A stretch of DNA of 64,000 nucleotides from Bacillus sp. ISL-51 (lineage in GTDB: Bacteria; Bacillota; Bacilli; Bacillales; Bacillaceae): assembly GCF_018613535.1 (NCBI RefSeq), contig NZ_JAGGQB010000005.1, forward strand, positions 434,001-498,000, written 5' to 3'. Shown in pieces: positions 32,445 to 41,673 of the stretch (within the stretch, counting starts at the first letter, position 1; each line of letters opens with the position of its first letter). A program made the position numbers and the translations under genes. The notes beneath the pieces are model-generated. The model was not told where the DNA came from, searched no databases, and saw nothing but the letters and a program-made list of their open reading frames with translations.

Positions 32445-33885
32445 TTGACACTCCCCTTTTCATACAGCACTCTTTTAGCGCATATTCCATTCTCCCCTCA
32501 TGAATGGTTCTGAGGAAAAAAGCAGTACGTTCGGTCAGTTCCGGAAGATCATTCAGATTCATTCCCCATAGGCGCTCTTCACCTAAAATTGCAGCAGAAG
32601 CCTGAACCATATCCTCTTTTTTTGCGGACCAAACCGCTTGAAAAAAAGCCAGGACATCCGCATCGTCCTCCAGCTCATACCGGCCGTTCCAATATGAATA
32701 AATGAGAGCGCTTAACGCAAACACCAGCCGCTCCGGAAGACGGCCCTTCTGTTTGACATAGGCCTGAAGCGTCGGAAGATTTCTCGTTTTGAATTTGGAC
32801 ACGGCATTGAGCGATATACTTTGTAAATAATGTTTCATATATGGATTTTTAAATCGGTTTAAAACATCCTCCGCATATGGTGTAAGTTCCTTCATATTTA
32901 ACACAGGGAGAATTTCTTCACTTATCAGCTCTTCGATAAATCGGCCGGTCACATTATTTTCTGCAGCTTCCCGAACGGTCTGTAATCCGTATAAAGAGGC
33001 AACCGGCGCCATTGCCGTGTGGACGCCGTTTAAAATTCTGACCTTTTTCGTCCGATACGGAGTGAGATCACCGGTGATAATCACGTTCAGCCCGGCGTCG
33101 GCAAAAGGGAGTTCATTTTGAATATACTCAGGCCCCTCTATCACCCATAAGTAATATTGCTCGCCCACCACAAGCAAGCGGTCTTCATATCCGAGAGAAG
33201 CTGTGAGCTCCTCCGAGGCGCCGACAGGAAAACCGGGAACAATCCGGTCTACTAAGGTATTACAAAAGAGGTTTGCATAATGAATCCAATGTGTAAAACC
33301 TTCCTCCAGCTTCCACAGCTCAGCATATTGAAGAACGGTTTCTTTCAGTTTCCGGCCGTTTTCTTCAATCAGCTCACACGGCAGCACTATACAGCCTTTT
33401 TCAGCATCGCCTGCAAAAGCCTTGTAACGAAAATAAAGAAAAGCCGTTAATTTCCCAGGGAATGTTTTTTGCGGCGTATCCTCCAAACGATCCCCTTCAT
33501 CAAATGTAATGCCGGCTTCTGTCGTATTTGAAATAATAAAACGCAGCTCCTCCGCCTTTGCCAGCCGTTTAAATGATGCATAATCAGAAAAAAGATCAAT
33601 GCCCCGGCTGATGGATTTTACAATCGTATGTTCATTTACGGGTTTTCCATCCTTCATTCCCTGCAAAAAAAGCGTAAACAAACCGTCCTGCTCGTTTAAT
33701 ATTTTCATTTTTCCAGATCCCCTCGGCTGAACGGCGACAACGCTGCCCTTAAAATCCGTCAATTGATTCAATTGATCAATCTGCCAATCCGCAAACGCCC
33801 GCAAAAAGTTGCCTTCACCGAATTGAAGAACTTTTTCCGGATATTGAATGAATTCCTTACACAGTGTCTTATTTAAACGCTGCAA
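32410..33885 (-). CDS. uxaB: Tagaturonate (altronate) oxidoreductase UxaB
   Basis: A 491-residue member of the mannitol dehydrogenase family that reduces D-tagaturonate to D-altronate with NADH. The N-terminal nucleotide-binding part holds KVLQFGEGNFLRAFADWQID. The catalytic region has RIVPGFP near residue 210 and KVRILNGVHTAMAPVASLYG, whose Lys/Asn/His pattern is conserved. The start is taken as the TTG at 33885, preceded by GTGAAGGAGGCGAACAGC; an ATG frame from 33963 would cross the operator and the exuR stop. It overlaps uxaA by 35 bases. Confidence 0.93.
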   Translation of the reverse strand: MQRLNKTLCKEFIQYPEKVLQFGEGNFLRAFADWQIDQLNQLTDFKGSVVAVQPRGSGKMKILNEQDGLFTLFLQGMKDGKPVNEHTIVKSISRGIDLFSDYASFKRLAKAEELRFIISNTTEAGITFDEGDRLEDTPQKTFPGKLTAFLYFRYKAFAGDAEKGCIVLPCELIEENGRKLKETVLQYAELWKLEEGFTHWIHYANLFCNTLVDRIVPGFPVGASEELTASLGYEDRLLVVGEQYYLWVIEGPEYIQNELPFADAGLNVIITGDLTPYRTKKVRILNGVHTAMAPVASLYGLQTVREAAENNVTGRFIEELISEEILPVLNMKELTPYAEDVLNRFKNPYMKHYLQSISLNAVSKFKTRNLPTLQAYVKQKGRLPERLVFALSALIYSYWNGRYELEDDADVLAFFQAVWSAKKEDMVQASAAILGEERLWGMNLNDLPELTERTAFFLRTIHEGRMEYALKECCMKRGVSNERDHENSSKR

Positions 33886-33907
33886 GCTGTTCGCCTCCTT
33901 CACATTT

Positions 33908-33923
33908 ATGCACACGTTAACAT
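33908..33923 (-). promoter_or_regulatory. LacI-type operator before uxaB
   Basis: Minus strand ATGTTAACGTGTGCAT, an imperfect palindrome around AACGT, resembles the TTGTTAACGTTAACAA site upstream of uxaC. It lies between exuR and uxaB and could bind ExuR or CcpA. Confidence 0.5.
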
Positions 33924-33959
33924 TTTTCAGTGTGGAAAACCGAGGTGTATGCATACGGG

Positions 33960-34961
33960 TCATCGCTCAAGCTTTTTAACAGAATCCCTTATCATAACCT
34001 CGGTATTTTCATAGATTTTTTCCGCCGCCATGCACGGATCAGCGATCAGCGCTAAAATCTTCTCGGCGCCGAGTTTGCTGATGTTTTCAACGGGCCGCTT
34101 CACTGTTGAAAGCCTTGGCGTCATGTATTGGGAAATGCCGATGTCATCAAATCCGATGATCGATATGTCTTTGGGAACCTGCATCCCTTTGGCAAAAATC
34201 GCATTCATTGCCCCTATGGCCATGTCATCATTTGAACAAAAGACAGCCGAAGGAGAGGATTGAAGAGACATGAGCTTTTCCATCGCCTGATAACCGCTTT
34301 CCATATCATAACGCCCTTTTACACTGTATTCCTGCTTGATCGGAACATGATGCCGGATCAGCGATGACAAGTAGCCTTCTTTTCGCTGCTGGGACGATTT
34401 AAATCCTTCCTTTCCTTCAATAATGGCGATGTCTCTGTGGCCATTTTCGATCAGGCAGTCAACGGCCTGCATGGAGCCTTCTTTATCGTTTGATAAAATA
34501 TTGATGATGCTCCTGTCATCAATATCTCTGTTCAGCACAACAAGCGGGATGTTTTTTTCGCGGATATGATAAATAAAAGAATTATCAGTATCGCTTTGGC
34601 TCATTAAAATGATGCCGTCGTATCTCATAGGGTTGATAGTGTCATAGCTTTTAAGATCATCAATGCCGCGCACGAACAAATTGTATTCCTCGCTGATGAC
34701 GCGGTTTACCCCTTTTATGGTGTCGGAAAAGAAGCTGTGTGAAGTTCCGTTTGTGATGCTTGTAAAAAACAGTCCGATCGTATGAGATTTTTGCATGGCA
34801 AGGCTTTTCGCATTGACATTGGGTGTATAATTCAGCTGTGCAGCGAGCTTTAGTATTTTCTGTTTTGTATGCTCTTTAATGTAAGGGCTGCCGTTCAGCG
34901 CCCGGGAAACGGTGGTGTGGGATACATTGGCTAGTTTTGCGATATCTTTTATGGTTACCAT
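33960..34961 (-). CDS. exuR: Hexuronate operon repressor ExuR (LacI family)
   Basis: A 333-residue LacI-family regulator. The N-terminal helix-turn-helix is TIKDIAKLANVSHTTVSRAL, followed by the hinge LNYTPNVNAKSLAMQKSHTI and a periplasmic-binding-like effector domain (about 60-330). The start chosen is the ATG at 34961 (MVTIKDIAKL), with AGAAAGGAAAACCG upstream, matching B. subtilis ExuR in position and length. It should repress the uxa operon in the absence of galacturonate or a derived inducer. It is internal to the operon, between yjmB and uxaB. Confidence 0.93.
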   Translation of the reverse strand: MVTIKDIAKLANVSHTTVSRALNGSPYIKEHTKQKILKLAAQLNYTPNVNAKSLAMQKSHTIGLFFTSITNGTSHSFFSDTIKGVNRVISEEYNLFVRGIDDLKSYDTINPMRYDGIILMSQSDTDNSFIYHIREKNIPLVVLNRDIDDRSIINILSNDKEGSMQAVDCLIENGHRDIAIIEGKEGFKSSQQRKEGYLSSLIRHHVPIKQEYSVKGRYDMESGYQAMEKLMSLQSSPSAVFCSNDDMAIGAMNAIFAKGMQVPKDISIIGFDDIGISQYMTPRLSTVKRPVENISKLGAEKILALIADPCMAAEKIYENTEVMIRDSVKKLER

Positions 34962-35029
34962 CGGTTTTCCTTTCTCCATCGTCATCTGACATTTATTTCT
35001 ATTGTACCATTAATGGAGGGCCCATAAAA

Positions 35030-36424
35030 TCACAAATGATGAGGTTTGGCGCTGTTTAACTCCTGAACGAGTTCTGCGTGCTGTTTGTCTGTCAGTTTAT
35101 ACATGAAACCGATGATCAGCATGGCGCACAGTAAAGCGGCAGCGGGATATAAAAGCAGCAGACCTTTTATTCCTATTAAGGTGCCGGCTGTTTGGGAGAC
35201 ATTTGGGACGTAGCCGATTAAGCTCAGCCCAACACCTGAAAGAAAACCGGACAAAGATTGGGCCAGTTTTCTTGAGAAATTAAACAGCGAATAGGTGGTG
35301 GCCTCTTTCCGCTCGCCCGTTTTCCATTCGCCGTAATCAATAATATCCGACACAAGCGCCCACGTGATGCCATTCGGAATGCTGATGCCGATAAAAGCAA
35401 TGCTCGCTAAAATCGTAAAAACGTATACATTTGCCGGCAGACAGAAATTCACTGCATCAGCGGCGGCACTGACGGCAAAACCGATTATTACCGTTTGCTT
35501 TTTTCCAAACCGTTTGACAAGCTTCGGCAGAAACAGAACGCCCAAAAAAGAAGATCCGATAATTATAAAACTCAAGTAGGACATAAGCTCTGCGTTGTGA
35601 AGATTGTACTGCGCGAAATACACAAGCATTGCTGATTTAATGTTATAAGCCGATATCGAAAAAATCGTCATAAAAACGACTGTCAATAAAGGTTTATTGC
35701 CGATAAAGCTTTTTAGAACCGCCCCCGCAGACAGCTTTTCCTTCGGGGCGTCGCGGACGATGATTCTTTCTTTACAATTCCGATAACAGATCATAAATCC
35801 TGCGATCCCGATGACGGCCATCATTCCCATGACAGCGGGGTATCCGATGTGAACGTTATCAAATTGAACGAGGATCGGTATAACGATGACACTCGTAATC
35901 AATAGCGCCCCAAGCGATCCGATCTGCCGAAATGCGGAAAGCGCGGTTCTGTCCTCCGCATCCTGTGTAATGGCGGCGCCAAGTGATCCGTACGGGATGT
36001 TGACGAAAGAATAGGCGACACCCCAAAGCATGTAGGATGCATAAGCATAGACGAGTTTCCACGTTACTGACACATCCGGTGACACAAAAATCAATACGGT
36101 CAGGATCGCAAGAACAATACTTCCGAATAACAAATACGGCCTGAACTTCCCCCTCGGACCGATATTTTTTCTGTAATCAATAGCCGATCCGACAATCGGA
36201 TCAGTTACAGCCGCGAACAGCTTGCTGACTAAAAATATACTGCCGGCGAAGGCTGCCGGGATGCCTGCAACATCAGTGAAAAATTTCAGCAGATATATTT
36301 GTCCAAGGTCAAACATAAATCCGTTTCCGAAATCACCGAAACCGTAGGACACTTTTTCCTTCAAGCTCAGCTTATGTCCTTTCACTTCTGCGGGTGATGC
36401 TGTAACGACAGGCACATTATTCAT
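35030..36424 (-). CDS. yjmB: GPH-family sugar/uronide cation symporter YjmB
   Basis: A 464-residue transporter of the glycoside-pentoside-hexuronide (MelB-like) family with about twelve membrane spans. Family motifs are KVSYGFGDFGNGFMFDLGQI, LVSKLFAAVTDPIVGSAIDY, FRPYLLFGSI and DIIDYGEWKTGERKEATTYS. It resembles B. subtilis YjmB, not the major-facilitator exporter-type ExuT. As ExuT is missing from this operon, YjmB is the only uronate transporter candidate here. It is preceded by uxaC with 22 bases between. Confidence 0.92.
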   Translation of the reverse strand: MNNVPVVTASPAEVKGHKLSLKEKVSYGFGDFGNGFMFDLGQIYLLKFFTDVAGIPAAFAGSIFLVSKLFAAVTDPIVGSAIDYRKNIGPRGKFRPYLLFGSIVLAILTVLIFVSPDVSVTWKLVYAYASYMLWGVAYSFVNIPYGSLGAAITQDAEDRTALSAFRQIGSLGALLITSVIVIPILVQFDNVHIGYPAVMGMMAVIGIAGFMICYRNCKERIIVRDAPKEKLSAGAVLKSFIGNKPLLTVVFMTIFSISAYNIKSAMLVYFAQYNLHNAELMSYLSFIIIGSSFLGVLFLPKLVKRFGKKQTVIIGFAVSAAADAVNFCLPANVYVFTILASIAFIGISIPNGITWALVSDIIDYGEWKTGERKEATTYSLFNFSRKLAQSLSGFLSGVGLSLIGYVPNVSQTAGTLIGIKGLLLLYPAAALLCAMLIIGFMYKLTDKQHAELVQELNSAKPHHL

Positions 36425-36446
36425 AAGTCACCTCTCCGGTTAAATT

Positions 36447-37844
36447 TTAAAAACCGAAATATTCCTGTGCGTTCCGGCAGCAAATTCCCTCGACAATCCC
36501 CCCTAAAAGCTCCATATCGTATGGCGCTTCCCCATTCTCTGCCCAGGTGCCGATCAGGTTACAGACAACTCGTCTGAAGTATTCGTGGCGTGTATAGGAC
36601 AAGAAACTTCTTGAGTCAGTAAGCATGCCGATAAAGCGGCTGAAAAGCCCTGTATTTGATAATGCTTTCATCTGTTGAAGCATTCCGTCCTTCGTATCAT
36701 TAAACCACCAGGCTGTGCCGAATTGAATTTTCCCCGGCGTTTTTCCATCCTGAAAGCTGTTCATCATGCTGGCAATAATATAGTTATCGTTAGGATTCAG
36801 TGAATATAAAATGGTTTTTGGCAATTGCTGTTTCATTTCTGCGGAGTTTAGAAGCTGTGCCAGAGGTTTTGCGATATGTTCATCATTTATCGAGTCATAG
36901 CCTGTGTCAGGACCGAGGGTATTGAACATTCTCGTATTTGTGTTTCTTAATGCGTTGATATGATACTGCATCGCCCAATCCAGTTCAGCGTACAGACCGC
37001 AAAGAAATTGCAGCGTCCATGTTTTAAATTTCATTTCGTCTTCAAAAGACACATGCCCTCCGCTTAATCCGGCAGCAAAAATACCAGCCGCTTCGTCTTC
37101 GGTTGTTTCGGCATATACCATTTGATCTAAGGCGTGATCAGACACCCTGCCACCGGCAGCATGGAAAAAACGCACACGTGATTCCAACGCTTCTAAAAAC
37201 GTTTTATAGGAAGTGATGGAGATTCCCGCAGCTTTCTCAAGCGCCTTAACCCACTCGGCAAAACCCGGCCGGTTGATCTCGAGTCCCTTATCCGGGCGGA
37301 ACCCCGGTAAAACTTTTACAGGGAAATCGCTATCTTTTAACAGCATATGATATTCCAGCGAATCAACGGGATCATCTGTTGTGCAAATGACTTTTACATT
37401 CGATTTTAAAATGAGGTCCCGTGCGCCAAAACCTTCTCCTTGCAGCAAGACATTTGTTTTTTTCCAAATAGAGTCGGCTGTTTTTTCATTCAGCACGTCA
37501 TAAATGCCGAAGAAACGCTGCAGCTCTAAATGAGTCCAGCTGTACAGCGGGTTTCCTATTGCCATCGGCACTGTTTTTGCCCAAGCCGCAAACTTCTCTT
37601 CATCTGCAGCGTTTCCGGTAATGAAGCGCTCCTCAACACCATTTGCTCTCATGAGGCGCCACTTATAATGATCACCGTAAAGCCATGCCTCCGTAATCGT
37701 GGCGAATGTTCTATTTTCATAGATTTCCTTGGGGCTTAAGTGACAGTGATAATCAATAATCGGCATTCCTTCCGCATATTCTTTGTACAGTTTGACAGCG
37801 GTTTCATTATCCAGTAAGAAATCGGTTCCCATAAATGCTTTCAT
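36447..37844 (-). CDS. uxaC: Uronate isomerase UxaC
   Basis: A 465-residue amidohydrolase-superfamily enzyme that isomerises D-galacturonate to D-tagaturonate (and D-glucuronate to D-fructuronate). The metal motif is IIDYHCHLSPKEI near residue 30. Other conserved parts are CTTDDPVDSLEYH, PGFRPDKGLEINR, VSDHALDQM, NPNDNYIIASMMNSFQDG and MLTDSRSFLSYTRHEYFRR. The start is the ATG at 37844 after AGAAAGGATGAGAAA; an upstream frame would overlap the operator. It is the first gene of the shortened operon. Confidence 0.95.
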   Translation of the reverse strand: MKAFMGTDFLLDNETAVKLYKEYAEGMPIIDYHCHLSPKEIYENRTFATITEAWLYGDHYKWRLMRANGVEERFITGNAADEEKFAAWAKTVPMAIGNPLYSWTHLELQRFFGIYDVLNEKTADSIWKKTNVLLQGEGFGARDLILKSNVKVICTTDDPVDSLEYHMLLKDSDFPVKVLPGFRPDKGLEINRPGFAEWVKALEKAAGISITSYKTFLEALESRVRFFHAAGGRVSDHALDQMVYAETTEDEAAGIFAAGLSGGHVSFEDEMKFKTWTLQFLCGLYAELDWAMQYHINALRNTNTRMFNTLGPDTGYDSINDEHIAKPLAQLLNSAEMKQQLPKTILYSLNPNDNYIIASMMNSFQDGKTPGKIQFGTAWWFNDTKDGMLQQMKALSNTGLFSRFIGMLTDSRSFLSYTRHEYFRRVVCNLIGTWAENGEAPYDMELLGGIVEGICCRNAQEYFGF

Positions 37845-37863
37845 TTTCTCATCCTTTCTAATA

Positions 37864-37879
37864 TTGTTAACGTTAACAA
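37864..37879 (-). promoter_or_regulatory. Operator/cre palindrome upstream of uxaC
   Basis: TTGTTAACGTTAACAA is a perfect 16-bp palindrome and matches the cre consensus WTGNNARCGNWWWCAW at every fixed position. It lies 20 bases before the uxaC start. It may serve CcpA, ExuR, or both, since both are LacI-family proteins. Confidence 0.8.
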
Positions 37880-37972
37880 AATGATTCCTTTTCATTTTAT
37901 CTTTCTCTTTTTCATATATCAATCACTTTTGTTTGATTTTTCAAAATAGTCTGCCGCCTCTTTTTCAGAAAA

Positions 37973-38021
37973 AAAGACATTGCCGTCAGGCTCTGAATTC
38001 AGAGCGCCGGGCAATGTCTTT
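37973..38021 (-). terminator. Terminator after ndh
   Basis: On the minus strand, AAAGACATTGCC pairs with GGCAATGTCTTT, with an inner stem CTCTGAATTCAGAG, and runs into TTTTTCTG. It isolates ndh from uxaC. Confidence 0.88.
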
Positions 38022-38035
38022 AAACAACTAAAGGA

Positions 38036-39214
38036 TTAGTAAGCGAGACTGAATAACCCTTTAATATGTGTTAAGTAACGTACGTTACTAGCTTCTTTCA
38101 TTAAAGATGCAGGAAGGCCTTTCAGCGGAGTAGAGTTCGCTCCAATAATGGCAACAGCGTCTTTACGGCCGAGGCTTGCAAGCGTACCAGAGTTTACAGG
38201 CTTGAATGTTTCAAGCGTTTTTCCTTCTAAGTAAGCGAATAGGTTGTACCCGATCAGCTCACCCATTTGCCAAGCGATTTGCGCTGTCGGCGGGTACGGA
38301 CGGCCGTCCGGTGCGAAGTATACCGCGCTGTCTCCGGCAACGAATACATCTTCGTGAGAAGTAGATTGTAAGAAATCGTTAACTGTCGCGCGTCCGCGGT
38401 TCACTTCAAGACCTGATTCGCCGACTAATGGATTTCCTTGTACGCCGCCTGTCCAGACAAACGTGTTAGCAACGACTTTTGATCCGTCTTTCAGATCAAT
38501 TACGTTTCCTTCAACATTTGTAACAGGAAGACCTGTTAAGAACTCAACGCCGCGTTTTTCAAGGCTTGCTGTCGCGCGTTCGATAAGATCATCCGGAAGA
38601 ACAGGAAGGATTTTCGGACCTGCTTCAACCAATTTCAGTTTGATTTCTTTTGGATCTACGCCGTATTTTTTCGCCAGGTTCGGCATGATGTCAGCAAGCT
38701 CACCGACAAGCTCGACGCCTGTTAAACCGCCGCCGCCGATAAGAATTGTTGCATCAGCTTCGTTTTTCGTTTTAGAGTACTCACGCACACGGTCTTCCAC
38801 GTGATTGTAGACTTTATTGGCATCAGCCGCAGATTTCAGCACCATGCTGTTTTCTTCGAGGCCAGGAATGCCGAAATAAGCCGTAACTGAACCAAGACCG
38901 ACAACAAGGGCGTCATATGTTAATTTAGAACCGTCACTAAGCGCAACTTCTTTCTTATCAACTGAGAAAGAGCTGACTTCCGCGATTTTAAGATCAACGT
39001 CCTTACCTTTTAAAAGTTTTTCAAGCGGCATAGCAATCGCTTGTTCAGATACGTTTCCGGCTGCAAGACGGTGCAATTCCGTAATGATTTGGTGAGTCGG
39101 GTATTTGTTCACAACGGTTACGCGGGCTTCATCTTTACTGTAATGTTTGCGAACGGTTAGAGCAGAAAGAATTCCGCCATAACCAGCGCCTAAAATGACA
39201 ATATGTTTTGACAT
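38036..39214 (-). CDS. ndh: Type II NADH dehydrogenase Ndh (YjlD)
   Basis: A 392-residue non-proton-pumping NADH:menaquinone oxidoreductase at the inner face of the membrane. The FAD-binding motif is HIVILGAGYGGILSALTVRK. The NADH-binding motif is TILIGGGGLTGVELVGELAD near residue 157. The C-terminal FAD contact is VFVAGDSAVYFAPDGRPYPP, followed by AQIAWQMGELIGYNL. A hydrophobic tail serves as the membrane anchor. It follows yjlC. In B. subtilis the operon is repressed by Rex, and a Rex-type site is present here. Confidence 0.95.
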   Translation of the reverse strand: MSKHIVILGAGYGGILSALTVRKHYSKDEARVTVVNKYPTHQIITELHRLAAGNVSEQAIAMPLEKLLKGKDVDLKIAEVSSFSVDKKEVALSDGSKLTYDALVVGLGSVTAYFGIPGLEENSMVLKSAADANKVYNHVEDRVREYSKTKNEADATILIGGGGLTGVELVGELADIMPNLAKKYGVDPKEIKLKLVEAGPKILPVLPDDLIERATASLEKRGVEFLTGLPVTNVEGNVIDLKDGSKVVANTFVWTGGVQGNPLVGESGLEVNRGRATVNDFLQSTSHEDVFVAGDSAVYFAPDGRPYPPTAQIAWQMGELIGYNLFAYLEGKTLETFKPVNSGTLASLGRKDAVAIIGANSTPLKGLPASLMKEASNVRYLTHIKGLFSLAY

Positions 39215-39256
39215 CGTATATCCTCCGTCCTTTATATCAATTTGTGCGGTAGTTGA

Positions 39257-39673
39257 TTATTTTTGTTTTTCAGACATGATTTGCAGGTAGCTTTGAGCAA
39301 AACGGAAAAGCTTTTGCGCCTGCGGGTCTTTCAGCATTTTCAGCAGGCCGAAAATTCCGATCACTTCATTGCTTGCATCCGCGCGGTCTTTTGCTTCGAT
39401 CGCAGTAGCAGCCACTTCTTTCGCTGTTTCTTTCACAGGCTCAAGAATTTCTGTAAGCGCACCCACTGTATCGCTCTTCAATACTTCGTCTGTCGCTACA
39501 GACTGTGCAAAATCGTAAGACTTCGTTAAAATATTAACTAACTCAGTCAGTTTTGGAAGCTGGTCTACTAAAGCAGTCAGTGATTCTTGAACTTCCGGTT
39601 TTAACAGCTGATCAATGAGATCGCGTTGGCCTTGGCTGACAGATTCATTTGTTTGATCGATTGTTTCTGGCAT
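39257..39673 (-). CDS. yjlC: DUF1641 protein YjlC
   Basis: A 138-residue helical protein starting MPETIDQTNESVSQGQRDLI and containing LTALVDQLPKLTELVNILTK and GIFGLLKMLKDPQAQKLFRF. This DUF1641 pattern is shared with YjgD, encoded about 7.5 kb away beside formate dehydrogenase. DUF1641 proteins often accompany redox enzymes; the role is unknown. The start is the ATG at 39673 after AAAGGAGAATCGGAT; a longer frame to 39736 lacks such a signal. It is the first gene of the yjlC-ndh operon. Confidence 0.88.
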   Translation of the reverse strand: MPETIDQTNESVSQGQRDLIDQLLKPEVQESLTALVDQLPKLTELVNILTKSYDFAQSVATDEVLKSDTVGALTEILEPVKETAKEVAATAIEAKDRADASNEVIGIFGLLKMLKDPQAQKLFRFAQSYLQIMSEKQK

Positions 39674-39764
39674 ATCCGATTCTCCTTTACTATAAGCAGT
39701 ATGCTGATTTTTTTTGGAAAGGGTAGCCTTCCCCATTTCACGCAGAAAGCATGAAAAAACAGGA

Positions 39765-39782
39765 TTGTGAATTCATGCACAA
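39765..39782. promoter_or_regulatory. Rex-type operator upstream of yjlC-ndh
   Basis: TTGTGAATTCATGCACAA matches the Rex box TTGTGAA-N4-TTCACAA with one mismatch. It lies 92 bases upstream of yjlC. In B. subtilis Rex represses this operon when NADH is low relative to NAD+, which fits. Confidence 0.78.
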
Positions 39783-40026
39783 TCATTTACAAAAATAAAT
39801 GTTTACTACCCAGTTTTTCACTTTGCCATATTCAGTATTATTTTTATATCAACAAAAACAATTGAATAAGTCAAAATTCCTTTTTCCTCTCTGAAAATAG
39901 CAAACATAAAAAACCCCAATTTGATTTACTTCTATATGATAACACTTTTTGAACAAAATTTGAACGTGAATTGTTTCGTTTATGAAATTATTTATATGGA
40001 GGCAGAGTTATAACGTTTCTTTGACA
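39783..40026. other. Non-coding stretch between Rex site and yjlB
   Basis: A+T-rich spacer with no supported gene. It should contain the yjlC promoter and the end of the yjlB transcript. I see no clear hairpin, repeat or riboswitch. Confidence 0.5.
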
Positions 40027-40557
40027 CTATTTTTTTACAGGCATTCCGCTTCTCTCCTGTCCTTTGTCCCAAATCTCTAAAAGCGGCGCTTTATGTCCCG
40101 TAAAAGGGTCATGCTTCGGAAGCGGGACGCAGCTGATTTCTGTTACTGCACTTTTACTTTTTTCTGTTTTTATATCATACTTCCGGCCGCCGGGATAAGC
40201 GCCCATAACCTTAAAATCAGAACTTCCGGTCATTTTTTTATGGCCGATTCCGGCGGGTATGACCGCAGCATCTCCCGTTTGAACGCTGATATCGGTTCCG
40301 TTTTCGCCTCCGAATCTCAAAACAGCGCTGCCTTTTATCGTAATAAGAACTTCATGAGTTGTACTGTGAAAATGATGATAAGGAAATACCCCTCCCGTCC
40401 AGCTGTTTGACCAGTCATGTTGACGGAGGATTTTCTCCGCTTTCTTTACCGTATCACCTTTGAAGATCCCTTTATAAATCACAAGCGGGAGCCCGGGGTT
40501 GTTCGGGATGCGTCCGTCATCTTCAAAATAAAATGTTTGGATGTCCTCTTTCTGCAT
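40027..40557 (-). CDS. yjlB: Cupin-fold protein YjlB
   Basis: A 176-residue single-domain cupin. The metal-binding half-motifs are visible in GVFPYHHFHSTTHEVLITIK (HxHxxxHE-like, near residue 58) and GDAAVIPAGIGHKKM (near 92). The C-terminal part has MGAYPGGRKYDI, typical of the YjlB family. It could be a small dioxygenase or isomerase, but no substrate is known. It is divergent from yjlA, as in B. subtilis. The start is preceded by ACGGAGGTGATACC. Confidence 0.88.
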   Translation of the reverse strand: MQKEDIQTFYFEDDGRIPNNPGLPLVIYKGIFKGDTVKKAEKILRQHDWSNSWTGGVFPYHHFHSTTHEVLITIKGSAVLRFGGENGTDISVQTGDAAVIPAGIGHKKMTGSSDFKVMGAYPGGRKYDIKTEKSKSAVTEISCVPLPKHDPFTGHKAPLLEIWDKGQERSGMPVKK

Positions 40558-40689
40558 GGTATCACCTCCGTACTATTTTGTATTCCACAATTCTTCATCG
40601 GTTAAAACGCTATTTTCTGATATTCCATTGCGAAGCATTCCGGTGAATAGTATAGTATAAAAAATAATGTGTCAAAATGAGGGATTTTA

Positions 40690-41673
40690 ATGAAAGCAAT
40701 TGTACTCGGAATATTGTCATCTCTGTTTTTTGCAGTTACTTTTATTTTAAACAGGGCAATGGAGCTGTCAGGCGGGAGCTGGATGTGGAGCTCTTCCCTG
40801 CGCTTCATTTTTATGGTTCCGTTTTTATTTATGATTGTTGCGGCAAAAGGAAAATGGAGGCCGCTTTGGCTTGAAATGCGGAGCAAGCCGTTTTTTTGGC
40901 TGAAGTGGAGCTTTATCGGTTTCGTGCTTTTTTACGCACCGATTACCTTTGCGGCAGCTTACGGGCCCGGCTGGCTCATCGCCGGCACGTGGCAGATTAC
41001 GATTGTCGCCGGAGTGCTGTTATCTCCTTTTTTCTATGAGAAAAAAGATTCACCCGCCGGCCCAATTTTTGTTAGGCAAAAGATTCCTCTTATCTCACTT
41101 GTTACTTCCGTCATTATCTTGATCGGAGCCGGGCTGATTCAGCTTCAGCATGCGGGCTCACTATCGGGCCGCACGCTTTTATTCAGTGTTGCGCCAGTCG
41201 TGATCGCCGCTTTTGCCTATCCCCTCGGCAACCGCAAAATGCTTGAACAATACGGAGGAAAACTCGATACGTTTCAGCGCGTGCTCGGCATGACGCTTGC
41301 AAGCCTTCCTTTCTGGCTGTTAATCGCAGCTTTCGGATGGCATTCAGACGGTCTTCCGGCTCCCGGCCAGACGTTTCAGTCCTTTATCGTCGCTGTCAGC
41401 TCAGGAATTATCGCGACCGTTTTATTTTTCCGGGCCACTGACCTGGTAAGAAACGAGCCGCAAAAACTTGCCGCTGTCGAGGCGACGCAGTCGGGCGAGG
41501 TTCTTTTCGCTCTGATTGGCGAAATCGTCTTTTTATCCGCGGCTTTCCCGTCACTTCTTTCTTTTGCCGGGTTATTCATTATTATTGCCGGAATGGTTAT
41601 GCATACTTTCGCTTCCCATCAGCCAAGCCCGAAACCTGCGGAGAAACCGTCAGCCAATCTCACAGAATCATAA
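40690..41673 (+). CDS. yjlA: DMT-family multidrug/metabolite transporter YjlA
   Basis: A 327-residue membrane protein with about ten spans in two EamA-like repeats. It begins MKAIVLGILSSLFFAVTFIL and has the family-typical RAMELSGGSWMWSSSLRF and, in the second half, AVEATQSGEVLFALIGEIVF. The YjlA/YwfM-type group is thought to move metabolites or drugs, but no substrate is established. The C-terminal tail is hydrophilic and proline-rich. The ATG follows TGAGGGATTTTA. Confidence 0.85.
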   Translation: MKAIVLGILSSLFFAVTFILNRAMELSGGSWMWSSSLRFIFMVPFLFMIVAAKGKWRPLWLEMRSKPFFWLKWSFIGFVLFYAPITFAAAYGPGWLIAGTWQITIVAGVLLSPFFYEKKDSPAGPIFVRQKIPLISLVTSVIILIGAGLIQLQHAGSLSGRTLLFSVAPVVIAAFAYPLGNRKMLEQYGGKLDTFQRVLGMTLASLPFWLLIAAFGWHSDGLPAPGQTFQSFIVAVSSGIIATVLFFRATDLVRNEPQKLAAVEATQSGEVLFALIGEIVFLSAAFPSLLSFAGLFIIIAGMVMHTFASHQPSPKPAEKPSANLTES

